From assembly GCA_003001975.1 (NCBI GenBank), contig PVUG01000006.1, positions 182,557 to 246,556 of the forward strand: 64,000 nucleotides of DNA, given 5' to 3'. The position numbers and the translations under genes are program-made. Of this stretch, positions 19,245-29,489 are shown one piece after another. The notes below the pieces were generated by a model. That model had not been told where the DNA came from. It worked only from the letters and a program-made list of their open reading frames with translations, and searched no databases. The first letter of the stretch is position 1, and each line of letters opens with the position of its first letter. The stretch is from Martelella mediterranea (GTDB lineage: Bacteria; Pseudomonadota; Alphaproteobacteria; Rhizobiales; Rhizobiaceae).

Positions 19245-20099
19245 TCAACGCACCAGAAAGACAGGAATTTTGCAGGCGCGCAGCACGGCCGTTGTCGTCG
19301 AACCGATAACGAGGGTGCGGATGCGTGAGTGGCCGTAGGCGCCCATCACCAGAAGGTCGGCGCCGGTTTCAGTGGCCGTATCCTCGATGACCTTTTCGGC
19401 GTGGCCCTGACGGGTCAGAAGCTTTGCCGTTACGCCGGCATCCTGCAGGCGCTTCAATGCCGCTTCCGCCTTTCCGGCGAGAGGATCGCCCTCCTTGCAG
19501 ACCGTCAGAAGCGTTGCCTCGGTCTCCTGCAGAATGCTGCTTGTGGCAACGCGCTCCACGGCCTTTTCGGCGCTCGGGCCGCCGTCATAGGCGATCAGCA
19601 CCTTGTGGATCGGCTTGAATGCCCGGGCGGCCACGAAGACCGGCTGTTTTGCCGAGCGTACGGCGCGTTCCAGGTTGGAGCCGAGATGGCCGGTGGCGAT
19701 ATCCGCCCCTTCGCCGCGCTTGCCGATGACGATCACGCGAGAATCCGCGCCAACATCTTCGATCGCTTCGACGAAATCGCCATTGCGCAGCCGGATATTG
19801 ACGTCGGTCACACCTTCGGCGGCAAGCCGTTCCAGCGCGCCCTCGAGCAGAAGCCGGCCGCGTTTTTGCGCCAGTTTGGCGTTCTGTGCGTCAAGCTCGG
19901 CCAATTCCTCCAGAAGCGCGGTGCGGGCGCCAAGGCCGATGGATCCGGAAAGATCGGTCGGCGCGTGATGGCCCTGCTTGCGCTCCAGCACATGAACCAG
20001 TTCGACGGAGAGGCCAAGCTGCCCGGCAATCCAGGCGGCATGGTCGCACACGCTTTCGGCGTAGTTCGAGCTGTCGATAAAGGCAGTCAGTTTATCCAT
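19245..20099 (-). CDS. Tandem universal stress protein
   Basis: 284 residues made of two UspA domains (about 1-150 and 155-284). The second has the ATP-binding pattern MGAYGHSRIRTLVIGSTTTAVL (G-x2-G-x9-G-S/T); the first has a G-K-R-G-E-G-x10-G-S-N-L-E version. These cytoplasmic proteins respond to stress. The gene starts 11 bp after the SulP transporter stop and is likely co-transcribed with it, an association often seen. Confidence 0.92.
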   Translation of the reverse strand: MDKLTAFIDSSNYAESVCDHAAWIAGQLGLSVELVHVLERKQGHHAPTDLSGSIGLGARTALLEELAELDAQNAKLAQKRGRLLLEGALERLAAEGVTDVNIRLRNGDFVEAIEDVGADSRVIVIGKRGEGADIATGHLGSNLERAVRSAKQPVFVAARAFKPIHKVLIAYDGGPSAEKAVERVATSSILQETEATLLTVCKEGDPLAGKAEAALKRLQDAGVTAKLLTRQGHAEKVIEDTATETGADLLVMGAYGHSRIRTLVIGSTTTAVLRACKIPVFLVR

Positions 20100-20110
20100 G
20101 ATCTCTCTCC

Positions 20111-21616
20111 CTAGTGCCCCTCTTTCATGAATTCTTCGAGCGCGTCGGGCTTGTCGTGGACGGCAAGCCGGTCGACGATGGTCGCGCTTGCCTCATTGAG
20201 GCCGACGATATCGACGTCGGCGCCCTCGCGTCTGAACTTCATGACTACCATATCCAGCGCTCCGACACTTGATATATCCCAAATGTGGGCATGGGAGACG
20301 TCGATAACGACCTTTTCGAGCGCTTCACGGAAGTCGAAGGCGGCGTTGAAATCCTCCACCGAGGCGAAGAACAGCTGGCCTTCGACATAGTATGTCCGTG
20401 CGGTGCCGTCCTTGGAAAGCTCCGAGCGTACGCCGAAGAGCTGGGCAATTTTCCAGGCGAAGAAGATGCCCGACAGCAGCACGCCGACGAGAACGCCGAT
20501 CGCCAGATTGTGGGTTGCGACCACAACGGCGACCACCGACAGCATGACAGCGGAAGAGGAACGCGGATGATCCTTCAGATTTTTGATCGAAGACCATGAG
20601 AACGTGCCGATCGAGACCATGATCATCACCGCAACAAGCGCGGGCATCGGGATCTGGCGAACCCAGCGGTCGAGCACGACAACGAGGATCAGCAGGACGA
20701 AGCCGGCAATAAAGGTCGAAAGCCTGCCGCGGCCGCCCGATTTCACGTTGATCATCGACTGGCCGATCATGGCGCAGCCGGCCATGCCGCCGATAAAGCC
20801 GGTAAAGAAGTTGGCGATGCCCTGTCCGGCGCATTCCTGGTTGCGGTTGGAGCGGGTATCGGTGAGGTCGTCGATCAACTGGGCGGTCATCAGGCTTTCC
20901 AGCAGGCCGACCACGGCGACGGCCAGCGAATAGGGCAGAATGATCACAAGCGTCTCAAGCGTCAGCGGCACCATCGGCAGGTGGAACACCGGGAAGGCGT
21001 CCGGCAGTTCGCCCATGTCGCCGACATTGCGGACGTCGAAATGGAAGATCATCGTCAAAACGGTGATGACGATGATGGCGACCAGCGGGGAGGGGACCGC
21101 ACTGGTGACGCGCGGCAACAGATAGATGATCGCCAGCGCGCCTGCGACCAGCACATAGGTCATCCAGGTTACATCCGTCAGCTCCGGCAATTGCGCCATG
21201 AAGATCAGGATCGCCAGCGCGTTGACGAAGCCGGTCATCACCGAACGCGAAACGAAACGCATCAGCGCGCCGAGTTTCAACAGGCCGAAGATCACCTGAA
21301 TGATGCCGGCAAGCACGGTGGCGGCCAGCAGGTATTCCAGTCCGTGGCCGGCGACCAGCGGGGTCATCAGCACGGCGGTTGCCGCTGTTGCGGCGGAAAT
21401 CATGCCGGGGCGGCCGCCGACAAAGGAAATGATCACGGCAATCGAGAAGGAGGCGAACAGGCCGACCTTGGGGTCGACGCCGGCGATGATCGAAAAGGCG
21501 ATGGCTTCGGGAATGAGCGCCATGGCAACCACAAGGCCGGAAAGCGTGTCGGCGCGCACATTGCCGAACCACTCCTGCCGGTACTGGGCGAGTGAGAAAT
21601 GTCTGGTGTTCATCAA
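20111..21616 (-). CDS. SulP-family anion transporter with STAS domain
   Basis: 501 residues. Residues 20-400 form the multi-helix transport core ([34 protein letters not shown], and [18 protein letters not shown]); a short STAS domain covers about 405-495. SulP carriers move sulfate, bicarbonate or other anions at the inner membrane; the substrate is unknown. The pairing with a universal stress protein resembles bicarbonate-type BicA/SulP arrangements. Confidence 0.9.
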   Translation of the reverse strand: MMNTRHFSLAQYRQEWFGNVRADTLSGLVVAMALIPEAIAFSIIAGVDPKVGLFASFSIAVIISFVGGRPGMISAATAATAVLMTPLVAGHGLEYLLAATVLAGIIQVIFGLLKLGALMRFVSRSVMTGFVNALAILIFMAQLPELTDVTWMTYVLVAGALAIIYLLPRVTSAVPSPLVAIIVITVLTMIFHFDVRNVGDMGELPDAFPVFHLPMVPLTLETLVIILPYSLAVAVVGLLESLMTAQLIDDLTDTRSNRNQECAGQGIANFFTGFIGGMAGCAMIGQSMINVKSGGRGRLSTFIAGFVLLILVVVLDRWVRQIPMPALVAVMIMVSIGTFSWSSIKNLKDHPRSSSAVMLSVVAVVVATHNLAIGVLVGVLLSGIFFAWKIAQLFGVRSELSKDGTARTYYVEGQLFFASVEDFNAAFDFREALEKVVIDVSHAHIWDISSVGALDMVVMKFRREGADVDIVGLNEASATIVDRLAVHDKPDALEEFMKEGH

Positions 21617-21862
21617 TGGTCCCTGAAAGTCTGTTTGCGGCCGGCAGGCGGAATGCGGGCCGGAACGTCATGAAAACAGTTTCAATGGTTGTCCGGCGGA
21701 TCGGCGGCCGGAAGAGCCACCCGGGTTTTCACCGGGTCCGGGGTTCATTGACGACAGTCAATACGGACTTGAGCGCGACGGGGCAAGGTTTGCAGCGCAA
21801 AATATGGCGAAATTGGGGGCGATTGTTCATACCGGCGTGCGAACCCTAATGCGCTCGTGCGA

Positions 21863-22543
21863 TCAATCCTGGCCTCCAGATTGCCCGCCCGCGTGATTTA
21901 TGCGTTCCCCAATGCAGACAAGATAGGCCTCGCACATCAGCAGCAACTGACCATGCAGCCTGTCGGCCTCGTCAGTGTCCAGGCCGCGTTCGAAGGCGTT
22001 GCGCACCGTGCCGAAAATAACGGTCACAAGCGTCAGGTTCACTTCTGCAAGGTTGGCGAAATCCACATCGCTGGCGCTCGAAAACATGGCGGTGGTTGCT
22101 GCGTCGACCCGTTGTGCGAATGTTTCGATGAGCGCGGTGTTATCGAGATCGGCGACAGAGCGATAGAGCGCCCGCGTGACCTCCGGTCTTTCGGTCTTGG
22201 CCTGCCAGTAGGTGTCGATCAGGGCCTTGAGCATGTTCTTTGCGCTTTCGCCCTCCTGTGCCCGACAGGTCGCTTCGATCTTTTCCGTAAGTGCTACGAG
22301 ATAGCGCTCGTTCAGGGCGTAGATCAGCGCCTGCTTGTTCGGAAAATATTGATAGAGCGTGCCGATGGAAACGCCGGCGCGTTCGGCCACGCGTGTGGTC
22401 GTCAGGTTTTCCGCGCCCGGTCGGGTCAAAAGCTGAATGGTCGCCTCGAAAATGGCGTCCACGGTGGCTTCGGCACGCGCCTGACGCGGCTGTTTCCGGG
22501 GTGTCAGAGAAGGGCGGGCGGGGCTGGGCAAAAGCGAATCCAA
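21863..22543 (-). CDS. TetR/AcrR-family repressor
   Basis: 226 residues. The N-terminal helix-turn-helix (about 28-72) reads TTTRVAERAGVSIGTLYQYFPNKQAL, the standard TetR DNA-binding domain; the rest is a helical ligand-binding domain. No ATG is available in the frame: I take TTG at 22543, with in-frame ATT codons further upstream as the only alternatives before a stop. It is divergent from the SDR gene, 60 bp apart, and probably represses it and itself. Confidence 0.88.
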   Translation of the reverse strand: MDSLLPSPARPSLTPRKQPRQARAEATVDAIFEATIQLLTRPGAENLTTTRVAERAGVSIGTLYQYFPNKQALIYALNERYLVALTEKIEATCRAQEGESAKNMLKALIDTYWQAKTERPEVTRALYRSVADLDNTALIETFAQRVDAATTAMFSSASDVDFANLAEVNLTLVTVIFGTVRNAFERGLDTDEADRLHGQLLLMCEAYLVCIGERINHAGGQSGGQD

Positions 22544-22546
22544 AAA

Positions 22547-22562
22547 ATGAATAATGCTTCAT
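22547..22562. promoter_or_regulatory. Candidate TetR operator
   Basis: ATGAA-N6-TTCAT inverted repeat in the 60-bp divergent gap between the TetR and SDR genes, overlapping an AT-rich promoter-like stretch. Short arms make this tentative. Confidence 0.35.
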
Positions 22563-22603
22563 ATATTAGGCCCGGAATGCAATGTTTGGAAAGGATTTGA
22601 TGA

Positions 22604-23323
22604 ATGTCTGAACAGAAAACGGTCCTCGTCACCGGCGCCAACAAGGGGATCGGGCTGGAGATCGCCCGCAAGCTTGCCGCCGCGGGCATGCAGGTGATCA
22701 TCGGCGCGCGGGATGACAGCCGCGCCCAAAAGGCAGTGGACGACCTTGGCGCCGAGGGACTTGTCGTCCGGCCGGTTCACATCGATATCGATGACAGTGA
22801 AACGATTGCCGCAGCGGCAGCATGGATCGAGGAAAAACACGGCAGGCTGGACGTGCTTGTCAACAATGCCGGCATTTTCGATTTTTCCGACGGTCCGCCC
22901 GATACGGCTGCAATCAGCGCTGTCCGCCGGGTCATGGAGACGAATTTCATCGGAACCCTTGCCGTCACGCAGGCCATGCTCCCGCTCTTGCGCAAGGCAG
23001 AGAAGGGGCGGATCATCAATATCTCGAGCTCACTCGGTTCCCTGACGCTCAATGGCGATCCAACGTCGCCCTATTATGCCTCGCAGTTCATCGGATATAA
23101 TGCCTCCAAGGCGGCGTTGAACATGCTGACCGTGCAACTGCATGAAGCGCTGCGCGGCAGCGGAATTGTCATCAATTCGGTGAGCCCGGGTTTTGTGAAG
23201 ACGGATCTGACCGGTTTCGGCGCGATGACCCCGGAAGAAGGTGCACGGCTTCCCGCCCGCTTTGCGCTTGAAGGGGAAGAGTCCGGCGGCTTCTTCGAAC
23301 CGGACGGCAAGACGCCGTGGTGA
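22604..23323 (+). CDS. Short-chain dehydrogenase/reductase
   Basis: 239 residues, classical SDR. NAD(P)-binding TGANKGIG (residues 9-16), NNAG (about 87), catalytic Ser in INISSSLGS, and an insertion before the catalytic Y-x3-K (YNASK). It oxidises or reduces a carbonyl compound; substrate unknown. GGAAAGGA precedes the ATG. Divergent TetR control suggests induction by its substrate. Confidence 0.88.
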   Translation: MSEQKTVLVTGANKGIGLEIARKLAAAGMQVIIGARDDSRAQKAVDDLGAEGLVVRPVHIDIDDSETIAAAAAWIEEKHGRLDVLVNNAGIFDFSDGPPDTAAISAVRRVMETNFIGTLAVTQAMLPLLRKAEKGRIINISSSLGSLTLNGDPTSPYYASQFIGYNASKAALNMLTVQLHEALRGSGIVINSVSPGFVKTDLTGFGAMTPEEGARLPARFALEGEESGGFFEPDGKTPW

Positions 23324-23390
23324 GGTGAGGGGACATGTGCGCAACGGCGCCTGTCTCGATCTGCACCAGGATAGGGAGGCAGAGGACGTG

Positions 23391-24323
23391 ATGTCAGAGA
23401 AAGGGAGGCGCCCCGAACAACGAGCCGGTGATGACGATACGGTCGAAGGCATTGTCATTACCCACCCGGACCGCGAACTTTTCCCGAAGGCCGGGGTGCG
23501 GAAGATCGATATTGCCCGTCACTACGGCCGTGTCGGCGCGCGCATGAGCGTTGTCTCGGGCGCGCGTCCCGTCTCGCTTCTGCGCTGTCCAGCCGGTATT
23601 GATGGCGAATGTTTTTTCCAGAAACATGCGGGCAAGGGCTTTCCGGAAGAACTCGCCCGGATCGACATCGCGGAAAAGGACGGCGAGACCGGGGAATATC
23701 TCTATGTCGCCGGTCCTGAAGGCTACGTCGCCGCGGCCCAGATGGGCACGATCGAGTTTCACGGCTGGGCAGCGCGCGCCGACCGGCTGGAGCGGCCGGA
23801 GCGGATGGTGTTCGACCTCGATCCCGATGAAGGCCTCGGCTTTGCCGAAACGAAGACGGCGGCCTTTGACCTGAAAGCCCTGCTTTCGGATATCGGGCTT
23901 GAGGCCTATGCGATGGTGACCGGCGGCAAGGGTATTCACATCGTCGCACCGATCAGGCGCACGGTCGGCTGGGAAACGTTCACAACCTTCGCCAGGACGC
24001 TTGCCCATCTGATGGCCGATGCGCAACCCGACCGTTTCACCGCCACCATGTCGAAGGAAAAGCGCAAGGGGCGCATCTTCATCGACTGGCTGCGCAATGA
24101 GCGCGGTGCAACCGCAATCCTACCCTATTCCGTGCGCGCCCGCCCCGGCGCCCCGGTCGCCACCCCCGTCACCTGGGATGAGTTGAAAGACCTGAAATCG
24201 GCCGCCGCCTTCGGGCTGGAGAATATGGCAGAGCGTTTGAAACGGGACGATCCGACGCTTGCGGTCAAGCCGCAGACGCTTGGCAAGACGATGATCGGCA
24301 GGCTCGAAAAGAGGACCCGTTGA
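23391..24323 (+). CDS. Stand-alone LigD polymerase domain protein
   Basis: 310 residues from the ATG at 23391; the upstream extension to 23241 overlaps the SDR gene. It shows FFQKHAG (76-82), IEFHGW (121-126) and catalytic MVFDLDPDEG with D142 and D144, then TGGKGIHIVAP. This is the primase-polymerase (PolDom) module of the bacterial end-joining protein LigD, without ligase or 3'-phosphoesterase modules. It can fill gaps with ribonucleotides during repair. No ku gene is in the window. Confidence 0.9.
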   Translation: MSEKGRRPEQRAGDDDTVEGIVITHPDRELFPKAGVRKIDIARHYGRVGARMSVVSGARPVSLLRCPAGIDGECFFQKHAGKGFPEELARIDIAEKDGETGEYLYVAGPEGYVAAAQMGTIEFHGWAARADRLERPERMVFDLDPDEGLGFAETKTAAFDLKALLSDIGLEAYAMVTGGKGIHIVAPIRRTVGWETFTTFARTLAHLMADAQPDRFTATMSKEKRKGRIFIDWLRNERGATAILPYSVRARPGAPVATPVTWDELKDLKSAAAFGLENMAERLKRDDPTLAVKPQTLGKTMIGRLEKRTR

Positions 24324-24451
24324 GTTTTCGCTCCTGGTTACGGATGGTTCATGGAGCAGCCATGCGCGGCCGTGTTTCCTTTGTGACTTGAGAAACGAAC
24401 CGTTTTTCACTAAACAAACACTCACTTGTCCGCTTTATGACGGTTTTATGA

Positions 24452-24931
24452 ATGTTTTCCCGGATCTGGAATAACTACCTCGCTCCGCTGCTTGGCCGGC
24501 CTGCGCGTGTGCAGCTCGCCGCCCTTTGCCACCGCGACGGAGCCGACGGTCCCGAAGTCCTGCTGATCACCTCGCGAACGACGAGGCGCTGGATCATTCC
24601 CAAGGGATGGCCGGTGGCCGGGACCGACGGTGCCGGCACGGCGCTGCAGGAGGCCTGGGAGGAAGCCGGTGTCAAACCCGCCGACACTGACCGTATCCGG
24701 ATCGGACGCTATCGCTACAACAAGATCGTCAATGGCGGCTTGCCGGTGCCGACCGATGTTTATGTCTATGCGGTCAAGGTCGAGGCGCTGCTGGACAGTT
24801 TTCCGGAAATGGCCGAGCGCGAGCGGGCATGGATGAGCCCGGAAGACGCGGCGCGTGCTGTTGATGAGCCTGAACTCAAGGCAATCCTGAAGGATTTTCC
24901 CAAACGCATCGAAGACGCGCGTCGCCGCTGA
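24452..24931 (+). CDS. Nudix hydrolase
   Basis: 159 residues. WIIPKGWPVAG leads into a Nudix box ending ALQEAWEEAGV, where Gln replaces the usual Arg of R-E-x2-E-E. The W-x-I/F-P-K-G-W-P start resembles diphosphoinositol-polyphosphate phosphohydrolase-like Nudix enzymes. It cleaves a nucleoside or inositol diphosphate-type substrate using Mg2+. It is followed 50 bp later by the PiT phosphate transporter. Confidence 0.87.
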   Translation: MFSRIWNNYLAPLLGRPARVQLAALCHRDGADGPEVLLITSRTTRRWIIPKGWPVAGTDGAGTALQEAWEEAGVKPADTDRIRIGRYRYNKIVNGGLPVPTDVYVYAVKVEALLDSFPEMAERERAWMSPEDAARAVDEPELKAILKDFPKRIEDARRR

Positions 24932-24981
24932 GTGCCGTTTGGCATGGCTGACCGGCTTCCGGATTTTCAAGGACATTCAAA

Positions 24982-26460
24982 GTGACAGAAGACGCCACGC
25001 CGCAGTGGAAGACGCTCGACAAGGACCTGAACCGTCTGACGCGTCTGGAAGAGGCGACCATGTATGCCGCCCGCCCTCTGGTGGGCGTCGGCGTCAGTCT
25101 CGTGTTTGTGACCCTGACCGTGGTCGCGGCCGCGATTTTCACCGGCGGTGAGCCGCAAAGCCTTGCGGTCATCGTGGCGGCCGCCTTCGGGGCCTATATG
25201 GCGCTCAATATCGGCGCCAATGACGTAGCCAACAATATGGGACCGGCCGTGGGGGCCAAGGCGCTGTCGTTGCTCGGTGCCATTGCGATTGCCGCCGTGT
25301 GCGAAAGTGCCGGTGCGCTGCTGGCCGGCGGTGACGTGGTCTCGACGATTTCGAAGGGCATCATCGATCCCTCGGCGCTTTCCAGCACAGCCGTTTTCGT
25401 GCGCGCGATGATGGCGGCACTGCTGGCGGCCTCTGTCTGGGTCAATGTCGCAACCTGGATCGGCGCGCCGGTTTCGACCACGCATGCCATGGTCGGCGGT
25501 GTCATGGGCGCCGGCATTCTGGCGGCGGGCTTTGCCTCCGTGCACTGGTCGACCATGGGAGCGATTGCGGCAAGCTGGGTGATTTCGCCGCTGCTGGGCG
25601 GCGTCATCGCGGCGGCCATGCTCGCCTTCATAAAATGGCGGGTGATCTATGTCGATGACAAGATTGCCGCTGCGCGCACCTGGGTGCCGGTGCTGATCGG
25701 GGTGATGAGCGCCGCCTTTGCGGCCTATCTCGCGCTGAAGGGGCTGAAGAAAATCGTCGCCATCGATTTCGGCACGGCCCTGATCATCGGCGCGGTAGCC
25801 GGCGTTATCCTCGGTTTTGTTTCGGTGCCCTTCATCCGGCGCCAGTCCGAAGGGCTGGAAAACCGCAACCGCTCGCTGAAGACATTGTTTCGCCTGCCGC
25901 TCGTGGTCTCCGCGGCACTGCTTTCCTTTGCCCACGGCGCCAATGATGTGGCCAATGCGGTGGGGCCGCTGGCAGCCATTGCCTATGTGCAGAAATCCGC
26001 AGCGGTTGCCGGAGAGGTCGCAATCCCGCTGTGGGTGATGCTGATCGGTGCACTCGGCATTTCGTTCGGCCTCGTGCTGTTCGGGCCGAAGCTGATCGGC
26101 ATGGTCGGCAGCCAGATCACCAAGCTCAATCCGATGAGGGCCTATTGTGTGGCGCTTTCGGCCGCCGTGACGGTGATTGCCGCTTCATGGCTCGGCCTGC
26201 CGGTCAGCTCGACGCATATCGCGGTCGGCGGGGTATTCGGCGTCGGCTTCTTCCGTGAATGGTACATGGAACGGCGCGCCCGTCGCATCGAGATGGAACG
26301 GCCGGTGGCCCGCCGCATTCCGGGGCAGGAGCGCGCCCGCCGCAAGCTGGTGCGCCGCTCGCATTTCATGACCATCATCGCAGCCTGGGTCATCACCGTG
26401 CCGGCCGCCGCCCTTCTTTCTGCGGGCTGTTTCCTGCTTTTGCAGGCTATCGGTTTTTAG
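24982..26460 (+). CDS. pit: Inorganic phosphate transporter, PiT family
   Basis: 492 residues from a GTG start. Two copies of the PiT signature, GANDVANNMGPAVG (first half) and HGANDVANAVGPLAA (second half), mark the inverted two-repeat fold with about ten membrane helices. It imports phosphate with a cation. A cytoplasmic Arg-rich loop lies near residues 428-455. Confidence 0.93.
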   Translation: MTEDATPQWKTLDKDLNRLTRLEEATMYAARPLVGVGVSLVFVTLTVVAAAIFTGGEPQSLAVIVAAAFGAYMALNIGANDVANNMGPAVGAKALSLLGAIAIAAVCESAGALLAGGDVVSTISKGIIDPSALSSTAVFVRAMMAALLAASVWVNVATWIGAPVSTTHAMVGGVMGAGILAAGFASVHWSTMGAIAASWVISPLLGGVIAAAMLAFIKWRVIYVDDKIAAARTWVPVLIGVMSAAFAAYLALKGLKKIVAIDFGTALIIGAVAGVILGFVSVPFIRRQSEGLENRNRSLKTLFRLPLVVSAALLSFAHGANDVANAVGPLAAIAYVQKSAAVAGEVAIPLWVMLIGALGISFGLVLFGPKLIGMVGSQITKLNPMRAYCVALSAAVTVIAASWLGLPVSSTHIAVGGVFGVGFFREWYMERRARRIEMERPVARRIPGQERARRKLVRRSHFMTIIAAWVITVPAAALLSAGCFLLLQAIGF

Positions 26461-26639
26461 GCGGCGTGCTCCGCCCGGTTGGCGGTATACGATTTCTGCT
26501 GTTTATACCGAAAATTGCGGAATTATGGTTGCACAATTTCAAGTATTCCTGGTTTAGGAAGTACTTTACGTTGAGGTCAGGGCAGTTTTCGTTTAGGCTC
26601 CCGTCATCGTGCATCCGGACAAGACGTCCGGGTTAGGGG

Positions 26640-27476
26640 TTGTGCGGGGGTATGATGACGGTGCCTTATCGCTGGTTCAGCCAGCGGCGGAAGATGCAGT
26701 CTTGTAAATGGCCATGTAACCATTGGCGGGGCTTTTTGGTCGGAACCCTTGGTCTGGTTCTGGTTTCATTTGCGGTTCTGGATTATCCGGTCGGCTTAAT
26801 GAGCCAGGATTTCAATCCGACAGTGGTCCACTATGGTAAGCTTCTGACCCATTTCGGTAAATCCGACTGGATTTTGTTCGCCAGCTTTCTCGCGATCATT
26901 GTCGGACTGGGGGCAGCGGGCACGGGGGACCGGCGCACCCGGGCCAAAGGGGTCTTTCTCGCCCAGGCGTCCAGCTTTGTCTTTGCTTCTGTGGCCTTTT
27001 CAGGAATCGCCGTTGCGATCATCAAGAATTTGATTGGCCGGCCGCGCCCTCATTTGCTTTTACATCAGGATATCGGCCCGTTTTCATTCAGTCCGATGCA
27101 TTTCGACTCCGACTTTGCGAGCTTTCCATCGGGACATTCGACGACGATCGCGGCGATATTTACCTGTGCTGCGTTTTTCATGCCGCGTCATCGCGTGCTG
27201 TTCTTCAGTCTTGCGGTGGTGATTGCCATGTGTCGCACGATTGTCAGCGCCCATTATCCGAGTGACGTTATCGTCGGGCTCGCCTTCGGAACCTGGTGCA
27301 CCTATTTCGTGGCGATCTTCTTTTCACGTTACCGCATGGTTTTCAGGATCGACGAAACCGGCAAGCCGGTGCCGCGCAACAGTATCAAGGCACTCAAACC
27401 GGCCTTCATGCGTAGCCACCATGCTCAGGCTTCCGGGGAAACAGACCTTGACTTGCGGGCTCAAAAAGGCCATTAG
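26640..27476 (+). CDS. PAP2-family membrane phosphatase
   Basis: 278 residues with about six membrane helices. The three acid-phosphatase motifs are present: K-N-L-I-G-R-P-R-P, P-S-G-H-S and C-R-T-I-V-S-A-H-Y-P-S-D. Likely substrates are lipid phosphates such as phosphatidate, undecaprenyl-PP or lipid A; I cannot choose among them. The GTG at 26640 or the ATGs at 26652/26655 could start it. Confidence 0.85.
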   Translation: MCGGMMTVPYRWFSQRRKMQSCKWPCNHWRGFLVGTLGLVLVSFAVLDYPVGLMSQDFNPTVVHYGKLLTHFGKSDWILFASFLAIIVGLGAAGTGDRRTRAKGVFLAQASSFVFASVAFSGIAVAIIKNLIGRPRPHLLLHQDIGPFSFSPMHFDSDFASFPSGHSTTIAAIFTCAAFFMPRHRVLFFSLAVVIAMCRTIVSAHYPSDVIVGLAFGTWCTYFVAIFFSRYRMVFRIDETGKPVPRNSIKALKPAFMRSHHAQASGETDLDLRAQKGH

Positions 27477-27632
27477 CCTTCGCGGTTAAAGGACACAAAT
27501 TCATGCTGAAGCTTCTGCGTCCCGTATCTGGCGATGTTAGCCTGGCGCCCCGCGCCGGAAGCAGGGTTTGTGCATCCGGAATTCTCATCAAAACGGCCAA
27601 GAAAACGACGACAAAAATCGTCTGATGTCTCT

Positions 27633-27678
27633 GGCCCCGCCGCTCTCTCCCCGGTCTGGCCGGGGACTGGAAGGGGCC
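27633..27678 (+). promoter_or_regulatory. Nested hairpin in the asd leader
   Basis: GGCCCC and GGGGCC (27633-27638 and 27673-27678) enclose an inner CCCCGG-TCTGG-CCGGGG stem. It lies 62 bp before the asd start and could be a leader structure or the PAP2 terminator; no T-run follows. Confidence 0.35.
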
Positions 27679-27739
27679 TGACGGCCGCTCTTCCGCTCCC
27701 GACCACATGAGGAGAGAAACGAAAGAGAGCAATATCATC

Positions 27740-28771
27740 ATGGGTTTCAAGATTGCAGTCGCTGGCGCTACCGGCAATGTCGGGCGCGAAATGCTTTCCA
27801 TCCTCGCAGAGCGCGGTTTCCCGGCCGATGAGGTCGTGGCGCTCGCTTCCAGCCGGTCCGTCGGCAAGGAAGTTTCCTTCGGCGACAAGACCCTGAAGGT
27901 CAAGAACCTGGAGAACTACGATTTCTCCGATACCGATATCTGCCTGATGTCGGCAGGTGGTTCGATTTCGCAGAAGTGGTCGCCGAAGATCGGAGCGCAG
28001 GGCTGCGTGGTGATCGACAATTCGTCGGCCTGGCGTTACGATTCCGAGGTTCCGCTGATTGTGCCGGAAGTCAACCCGGATGCGGTCGAGGGCTTTACCA
28101 AGCGCAATATCATCGCCAATCCGAACTGCTCGACGGCTCAGCTGGTTGTCGCGTTGAAGCCGCTGCATGATGCCGCGACCATCAAGCGCGTCGTGGTCTC
28201 CACCTATCAGTCCGTTTCCGGCGCCGGCAAGGATGGCATGGACGAGCTGTTCAACCAGACCCGCGCGGTGTTTGTTGCCGATCCGATCGAAAACAAGAAG
28301 TTTACCAAGCGCATCGCCTTCAACGTCATTCCCCATATCGACGTCTTCATGGAAGACGGCTACACCAAGGAGGAATGGAAGGTTCTGGCCGAGACCAAGA
28401 AGATGCTGGATCCGAAGATCAAGGTCACCTGCACCGCCGTGCGCGTGCCGGTGTTCATCGGCCATGGTGAAGCTGTGAATCTGGAATTCGAAAAGGAAAT
28501 CACGGCCGACGAAGCGCGCGATATCCTGCGCGAGGCGCCGGGTTGCCTGGTTGTCGACAAGCATGAGGATGGCGGTTACGTCACCCCGGTCGAATGCGCC
28601 GGCGAGGACGTCACCTATATTTCGCGTATCCGCGAGGATGCGACGGTCGAAAACGGTCTGGCCCTGTGGGTGGTTTCCGACAATCTGCGCAAGGGAGCGG
28701 CCCTCAATGCCGTCCAGATCGCCGAGTTGCTGGTCGAGCGCAATCTGATCAAGCCGCACGCTACGACCTGA
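27740..28771 (+). CDS. asd: Aspartate-semialdehyde dehydrogenase
   Basis: 343 residues. NADP-binding GATGNVGREM near the start, SAGGSIS, active-site ANPNCSTAQ (nucleophile Cys) and late GHGEAVN. It converts aspartyl phosphate to the semialdehyde on the way to lysine, threonine, methionine and diaminopimelate. The ATG at 27740 is preferred over an 11-residue longer reading because MGFKIAVAGATG matches the family start. Confidence 0.96.
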   Translation: MGFKIAVAGATGNVGREMLSILAERGFPADEVVALASSRSVGKEVSFGDKTLKVKNLENYDFSDTDICLMSAGGSISQKWSPKIGAQGCVVIDNSSAWRYDSEVPLIVPEVNPDAVEGFTKRNIIANPNCSTAQLVVALKPLHDAATIKRVVVSTYQSVSGAGKDGMDELFNQTRAVFVADPIENKKFTKRIAFNVIPHIDVFMEDGYTKEEWKVLAETKKMLDPKIKVTCTAVRVPVFIGHGEAVNLEFEKEITADEARDILREAPGCLVVDKHEDGGYVTPVECAGEDVTYISRIREDATVENGLALWVVSDNLRKGAALNAVQIAELLVERNLIKPHATT

Positions 28772-28800
28772 TCAAGGCATTTTATCGTGAGATGACTGAG

Positions 28801-28827
28801 CGGCGTCGGGAAACCGGCGCCGTTTTT
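28801..28827 (+). terminator. Terminator of asd
   Basis: Nine-pair stem CGGCGTCGG/CCGGCGCCG (one G-U) closed by a GAAA loop, followed by five T. Confidence 0.85.
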
Positions 28828-29489
28828 CGTTGCTGCCGTCTTGCTGGGAAGATCCGTGCCATCCCGGACTCGTGTCCCGCGACACTTGAGAATGAAACAG
28901 GGACAACGCCATTTTTCCTTTTCCCGCTGGCATTGCGCGGGCGGGCCTGCGACTGACCGTGGCGCGCGCCGATGACTGATCGGCAGAAAAGCCGTCATCG
29001 AGCCAGACTCAGATACAATCTGTGGAAAAGCTGACCAACAAATCGCCACCATAAAATTGCGCTTTTTGCACTTGCTCGACTGAAAATCGAGAAAGCGGTG
29101 TCGCTTTTGCCGGAACTTACAAACGAGCGGTAATCAAGCTTTGAATTGTCAATTGTGCTTATCTTCTAATGGGTTGAAGCGCGTTTTCTTTTTGCGTGTA
29201 TTGGTTACTGGTTGCTCAAAATGATTGTGATTGGCTGTTTTCATTGTTAGTGAGAGCAAGCGTTTCACCTTAACATAACTAATTGAAATATAATAATAAA
29301 TTATAAAAATTTCATTTTTATAAGTAGATGATAGTCATTAAAATCTACTTTTGCGGGATTTTATAGAAAGCCGTGTGTTGCAGAGGTGCCACGTATTGAT
29401 TGTATCGATCGAATTTTAACGCAGAGATATATACACACGTCATAAATTAAGGTAATGCGCACATAAGTTGATACTCAAGGAGGGTGAAG
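28828..29489. promoter_or_regulatory. AT-rich leader of the autotransporter
   Basis: About 660 bp without a gene. From 29260 to 29460 the base composition drops sharply in GC (runs such as AATATAATAATAAATTATAAAAATTTC), unlike anything around it. Such AT-rich DNA upstream of surface adhesins often binds nucleoid silencers (MucR/Ros or H-NS-like in rhizobia). I see no discrete operator. Confidence 0.5.
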
